Shown piece by piece: positions 5,001-7,765 of a DNA stretch of 7,765 nt. The DNA is from Syntrophomonadaceae bacterium. GTDB taxonomy: Bacteria > Bacillota > Dethiobacteria > DTU022 > UBA8154. The DNA lies in NCBI GenBank assembly GCA_007122565.1, contig SKTJ01000205.1:1-7765 (forward strand), read 5' to 3'. Positions within the stretch are counted from its first letter, which is position 1. Each line of letters begins with the position of its first letter. The notes beneath the pieces are model-generated. The model saw only the letters and a program-made list of their open reading frames with translations, had not been told where the DNA came from and did not search any database. The position numbers and the translations under genes were made by a program.

Positions 5001-6521
5001 ATGGATGAACAAAAAAATCAATATAGAAAAGCCCTGCATGTGCAGCCCGTTGAACGGCTCACCCAAACGCAGATTAAGAGTATAAATGATGCATCAATGA
5101 AACTGTTGGCAGAAACAGGGATTAAGTGTGCGGGGGAAAAGGCTGCGGGCGTATATCGCAGCGCAGGATGCACGGTAAGTGAAATCGAAGATGGGAAGCA
5201 AAAGCGGTGGAATGTACTGTTTCCGGAAAAATTGTTAAAAAAGGCTCTCAGCAATGTGCCTTCCGAAGTAATTCTCGGGGCAAGAGATCCCGGGAACACA
5301 CTGTATTTGAATGCAAATGTGCCTGCCGTTTATTTTGGCACAGGCTCAGAGGCTAACATATACCTGCGCTCAAAGATAGAGCAATTTGTAAGTACTGCCA
5401 ACGGCCGCAATACGCTGCAGTACCCCGTGTTTGAGGAAGAGCAGGGCTCCATCGCTGCATTATGTGAATCAGCCCGACTTATAGACCACCTGGAGCATGC
5501 AGATTTCTTTATCAGAAATATTAATATTCAGGACGAGGGAATAGACTCAACCAACAAGGACGTGAATGTTTATTTCAGTTCTTTACTTAACACTGGGAAA
5601 CATGTGCAGGGTGGGCTGACTGACCCCAAAGCTCTGCCTGCTCTTAAATCTCTGGCAAAAATTATTGCAGGGGAGCAGCCTCATCTTCCCTTTTCGTTTA
5701 TTGTATGCCCAATAAGAAGCCCTCTTTTTATGGTCGATGATAGCTCCGAAAAAGTAATTACCATTGCACAGGAAAATATTCCCATGGTCATATCTTCCTC
5801 TCCCCAGGGTGGGGTAACGGCACCGATACAGGAAGAAGGTATTATCATGGAAATAAATGCGGAAATCCTGGCAGGGATTGCTTTAGCACAGTTTGCCAAT
5901 CCGGGAACACCTGTATTATATGGATCTGTCCCCACGCGGGCACAACTTGATACACTCCAGGACAACTACGGGACAGCCGAATTTATACACTACGCCATGG
6001 GATGTGCCCAAATGGCCCGTTTTTATGGGATACCGTGCTACTCTTCCGCAGGGGTGGGTGACGTAAAGCGTCCGGGAATTCAGGCAATGGTTGAAAAACT
6101 ATTTTCTTATAAGGGGGTAGCTTCTGCCGGAGCTCACTATATTCACTATGCTTTTGGCCTGCTTGATGGAACAAATATTTTTTCCCCGCTGCAGGCGGTC
6201 CTGGATAACGCTTCAATCGCCCTGGTAAAGGATATACTGCGCGTTCCAAGCTGTGATCAGGAGCATATTGAAGCAGCGCTCCGTGAAATTACCAAAACTG
6301 CGGCAGGTTCGGGCATGTTTACCCGGGGAGTGAGAAAGCAGTTAAGAAGGGAGGTAGTATCAAGCACTTATGAGTTTATCACTCACGGGGACGAAGATCA
6401 GGTGTTTATTCAGGCCCAAGCAAAACTTGACGCTTATCTAGCCGATAGTTCGAACACCTTATCAGATGAGACAATCAGGCAGGCATACAAAGAAATACCA
6501 GGGTTAATTAAAATAACATAG
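5001..6521 (+). CDS. MttB-superfamily corrinoid methyltransferase, non-pyrrolysine type
   Basis: A 506-residue enzyme related to trimethylamine methyltransferase MttB and the glycine betaine methyltransferase MtgB. It probably demethylates a small N-methyl compound and loads the methyl on the corrinoid protein encoded next. Visible family features are the N-terminal S.KLLAETGIK segment (32-42), FGTGSEANIYL at 112-122, QGGVTAP at 269-275, GTPVLYGSVPTRAQLDT from 302, and SSAGVGDVKRPGIQA at 348-362. The frame has no internal TAG, so unlike true MttB it holds no pyrrolysine; its own stop is TAG at 6519. ATG 5001 follows GAGGAG by eight bases; an upstream in-frame ATG at 4941 lies inside the preceding gene. 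Substrate is not predictable: characterised non-Pyl members use glycine betaine, proline betaine, carnitine or gamma-butyrobetaine. Confidence 0.9.
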   Translation: MDEQKNQYRKALHVQPVERLTQTQIKSINDASMKLLAETGIKCAGEKAAGVYRSAGCTVSEIEDGKQKRWNVLFPEKLLKKALSNVPSEVILGARDPGNTLYLNANVPAVYFGTGSEANIYLRSKIEQFVSTANGRNTLQYPVFEEEQGSIAALCESARLIDHLEHADFFIRNINIQDEGIDSTNKDVNVYFSSLLNTGKHVQGGLTDPKALPALKSLAKIIAGEQPHLPFSFIVCPIRSPLFMVDDSSEKVITIAQENIPMVISSSPQGGVTAPIQEEGIIMEINAEILAGIALAQFANPGTPVLYGSVPTRAQLDTLQDNYGTAEFIHYAMGCAQMARFYGIPCYSSAGVGDVKRPGIQAMVEKLFSYKGVASAGAHYIHYAFGLLDGTNIFSPLQAVLDNASIALVKDILRVPSCDQEHIEAALREITKTAAGSGMFTRGVRKQLRREVVSSTYEFITHGDEDQVFIQAQAKLDAYLADSSNTLSDETIRQAYKEIPGLIKIT

Positions 6522-6534
6522 AAGGAGGTTTATC

Positions 6535-7218
6535 ATGAATAAAGAGGAGATATTGAAAGAATTGGAGCACACCATAGTGATGGGGCATCTTGATGCTGAT
6601 GATGAAGGTTTTGATGGAACTATGGAAGGAACTCCAGGGACGTTGGAATTTGTGGAGAAAGCCCTGGATGAGGGTATCGCGCCTCTGGAAATTCTGGAGA
6701 TTTTCAGAAGATCTATGGAAAAAGTGGGAAAACTGTTTGAATTAGAAGAATATAACCTCGCTGATATGCTTGCCAGCGCCGAATGTGTCGGTGAAGCGAT
6801 GGATATTCTCGAGCCAAAACTTGAGGTAGGGAGTAGCTCAGAAAAAGGAAAATTTCTTATTGCAACAGTTGAGGGAGATTTACATGACATCGGTAAAAAT
6901 ATTGTAGCTACGATGCTCAAAGGGGCAGGATACCAGGTGAAGGACTTAGGGATAGATGTGCCGGGGAAAGATATCCTGGAGGCTATGCGGGAATTTAAAC
7001 CGGACTTTGTTGGGCTTTCTGCACTGTTATCCACTACCATGATTGAAATGGAGCAGGTGGTAAAGCTGATCAGGGAAAATGGTTTCTCAGATGTAAAAGT
7101 TTTCATTGGTGGAGCGCCTACCTCTAAGGAGTTTGCAAAGAAAATAGGTGCTGATCAGTACTGCCGGGATGTTATGGATGCCATACACGCGCTTGAAAAA
7201 ATGAGGGAGACATTATGA
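6535..7218 (+). CDS. Corrinoid-binding methyl carrier protein (MtgC/MttC family)
   Basis: A 227-residue carrier whose cobalt is methylated by the MttB-like enzymes and demethylated by the MtgA-like enzyme. An N-terminal helical cap (about 1-95) is followed by a Rossmann-like B12 domain (about 105-227). DLHDIG at 115-120 supplies the His117 lower cobalt ligand. The later SALLSTTM (162-169) and GGAPTSKEFAKKIGAD (182-197) are the usual corrinoid-cradling loops. Residues 20-35 (DADDEGFDGTMEGTPG) form an acidic, glycine-rich stretch between the first helix and the rest of the cap, longer than in the related proteins I know. AAGGAGG precedes the ATG by six bases, after a 13-base gap from the upstream TAG. 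The stop overlaps the start of the next gene (ATGA), a sign of translational coupling. Confidence 0.93.
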   Translation: MNKEEILKELEHTIVMGHLDADDEGFDGTMEGTPGTLEFVEKALDEGIAPLEILEIFRRSMEKVGKLFELEEYNLADMLASAECVGEAMDILEPKLEVGSSSEKGKFLIATVEGDLHDIGKNIVATMLKGAGYQVKDLGIDVPGKDILEAMREFKPDFVGLSALLSTTMIEMEQVVKLIRENGFSDVKVFIGGAPTSKEFAKKIGADQYCRDVMDAIHALEKMRETL

Positions 7219-7765
7219 TAATTTCTGATAAGCAACAACTAAAGTTGCTTTCTCCTGATGCAATGCAATTAATTCACGGGGGGTCCTTAAGACTTTTATC
7301 CGAGGTAGGGGTTAAGGTTACCCATGAAGGTATTGCTGAAAAGCTCATTTCCCAGGGAGCACAGCGCAAAGGGGAAAGAATATTTATCCCCCAAAATATG
7401 GTGGACAATGCTCTGGCAGAGACGGCTAAAACTATTCAATTTGATGCACCGGATCCGGCCTATGGATTTACCGTTAATACGTCCGAGAGCCAGGTGAAGT
7501 TTGGTCCTGGTGGGCAGGCACTCTATATTGTTCATCCTACTGCCGACGGATGGGGCAAAAGGCCTGCCGGGACGGACGACTTAAAACAAATTCTTGCTCT
7601 GTGTGATCAATTGAAACAGGTTGATTTTATCACCCGGCCGGTGGAATGTGATGTTCCGGAAGACCAGATGGATGTGGAAAAGGCTAAAATATTCCATGAG
7701 TACTGCTCAAAACCAATGAATCTTGCTAATCTCATCAAGGTGGAGCATTTAGATAAAGTGCTTGA
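7215..7765 (+). CDS. Second MttB-superfamily methyltransferase, 3' end beyond window
   Basis: The frame from ATG 7215 stays open to the window edge (183 codons). AGGGAG lies just before the start, which shares four bases with the TGA of the corrinoid gene. It is a clear but distant relative of the first MttB-like protein: GGSLRLLSEVGVKV (22-35) matches ASMKLLAETGIKC, FIPQNMVDNAL (57-67) matches FPEKLLKKAL, APDP (78-81) matches ARDP, and FGPGGQALY (96-104) matches FGTGSEANIY. The two are clearly diverged, so they probably have different substrates or different roles in one pathway. The missing part would hold most of the TIM barrel, and possible pyrrolysine codons cannot be judged. Confidence 0.88.
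   Translation, partial: MIISDKQQLKLLSPDAMQLIHGGSLRLLSEVGVKVTHEGIAEKLISQGAQRKGERIFIPQNMVDNALAETAKTIQFDAPDPAYGFTVNTSESQVKFGPGGQALYIVHPTADGWGKRPAGTDDLKQILALCDQLKQVDFITRPVECDVPEDQMDVEKAKIFHEYCSKPMNLANLIKVEHLDKVL

Noticed and set aside
5001..6521. Pyrrolysine-containing MttB
   Set aside because: There is no in-frame TAG before the terminal stop, so this is a non-pyrrolysine family member.
6504..7106. 200-codon minus-strand frame opposite the corrinoid protein gene
   Set aside because: Serine- and isoleucine-rich antisense shadow of a well-supported gene, with no family resemblance.

Overview
This window looks like a piece of the chromosome of an anaerobic, endospore-forming Firmicute, probably a clostridial or Peptococcaceae-like bacterium. 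The reasons are strong AGGAGG-type ribosome binding sites, TTG as well as ATG starts, two small CotF-like (spore coat) proteins, and an operon of corrinoid-dependent methyltransferases typical of acetogens, sulfate reducers and dehalogenators. No gene here fixes the genus.

Left part (1-3483), all on the minus strand. At the left edge is the N-terminal part of a small coiled-coil protein (1-305) built on a 21-bp tandem repeat. Next comes a 661-residue UvrD/Rep/PcrA-type superfamily 1 helicase (401-2386). Its start is a TTG codon set by a GGAGGG ribosome binding site. A perfect 20-bp hairpin terminator (2484-2525) separates it from two small CotF-like genes (2568-2810 and 2854-3087). These two encode proteins that can be aligned to each other without gaps over a stretch of about 30 residues. 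A 50-residue protein with two CxxC motifs (3331-3483) ends this half.

Middle (3484-4173): about 690 bases without a convincing gene. It holds a near-perfect extended -10 promoter on the plus strand (3525-3552), overlapped by a weaker minus-strand promoter for the CxxC protein. A roughly 615-nt untranslated leader follows. It is AT-rich and contains several possible RNA stems, a terminator-like stem with a U-tract, a mutually exclusive pair of hairpins, three copies of TTGAATATAA and two strong Shine-Dalgarno sequences with no normal gene behind them. I could not match it to a riboswitch class I know.

Right part (4174-7765), all plus strand and tightly packed: an MtgA/AcsE-type methyltetrahydrofolate:corrinoid methyltransferase; an MttB-superfamily methyltransferase without an internal amber codon; a corrinoid-binding protein with the DxHxxG cobalt-ligand motif; and the start of a second, different MttB-superfamily methyltransferase that overlaps the corrinoid gene by four bases and runs off the window. 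Together they form a complete methyl-transfer route. A substrate methyl group, probably from a quaternary amine or other N-methyl compound, is moved by an MttB-like protein to the corrinoid protein. The MtgA-like protein then moves it to tetrahydrofolate, feeding the Wood-Ljungdahl or C1 pathway. The two MttB-like proteins probably share one corrinoid protein. The substrates cannot be read from the sequence.
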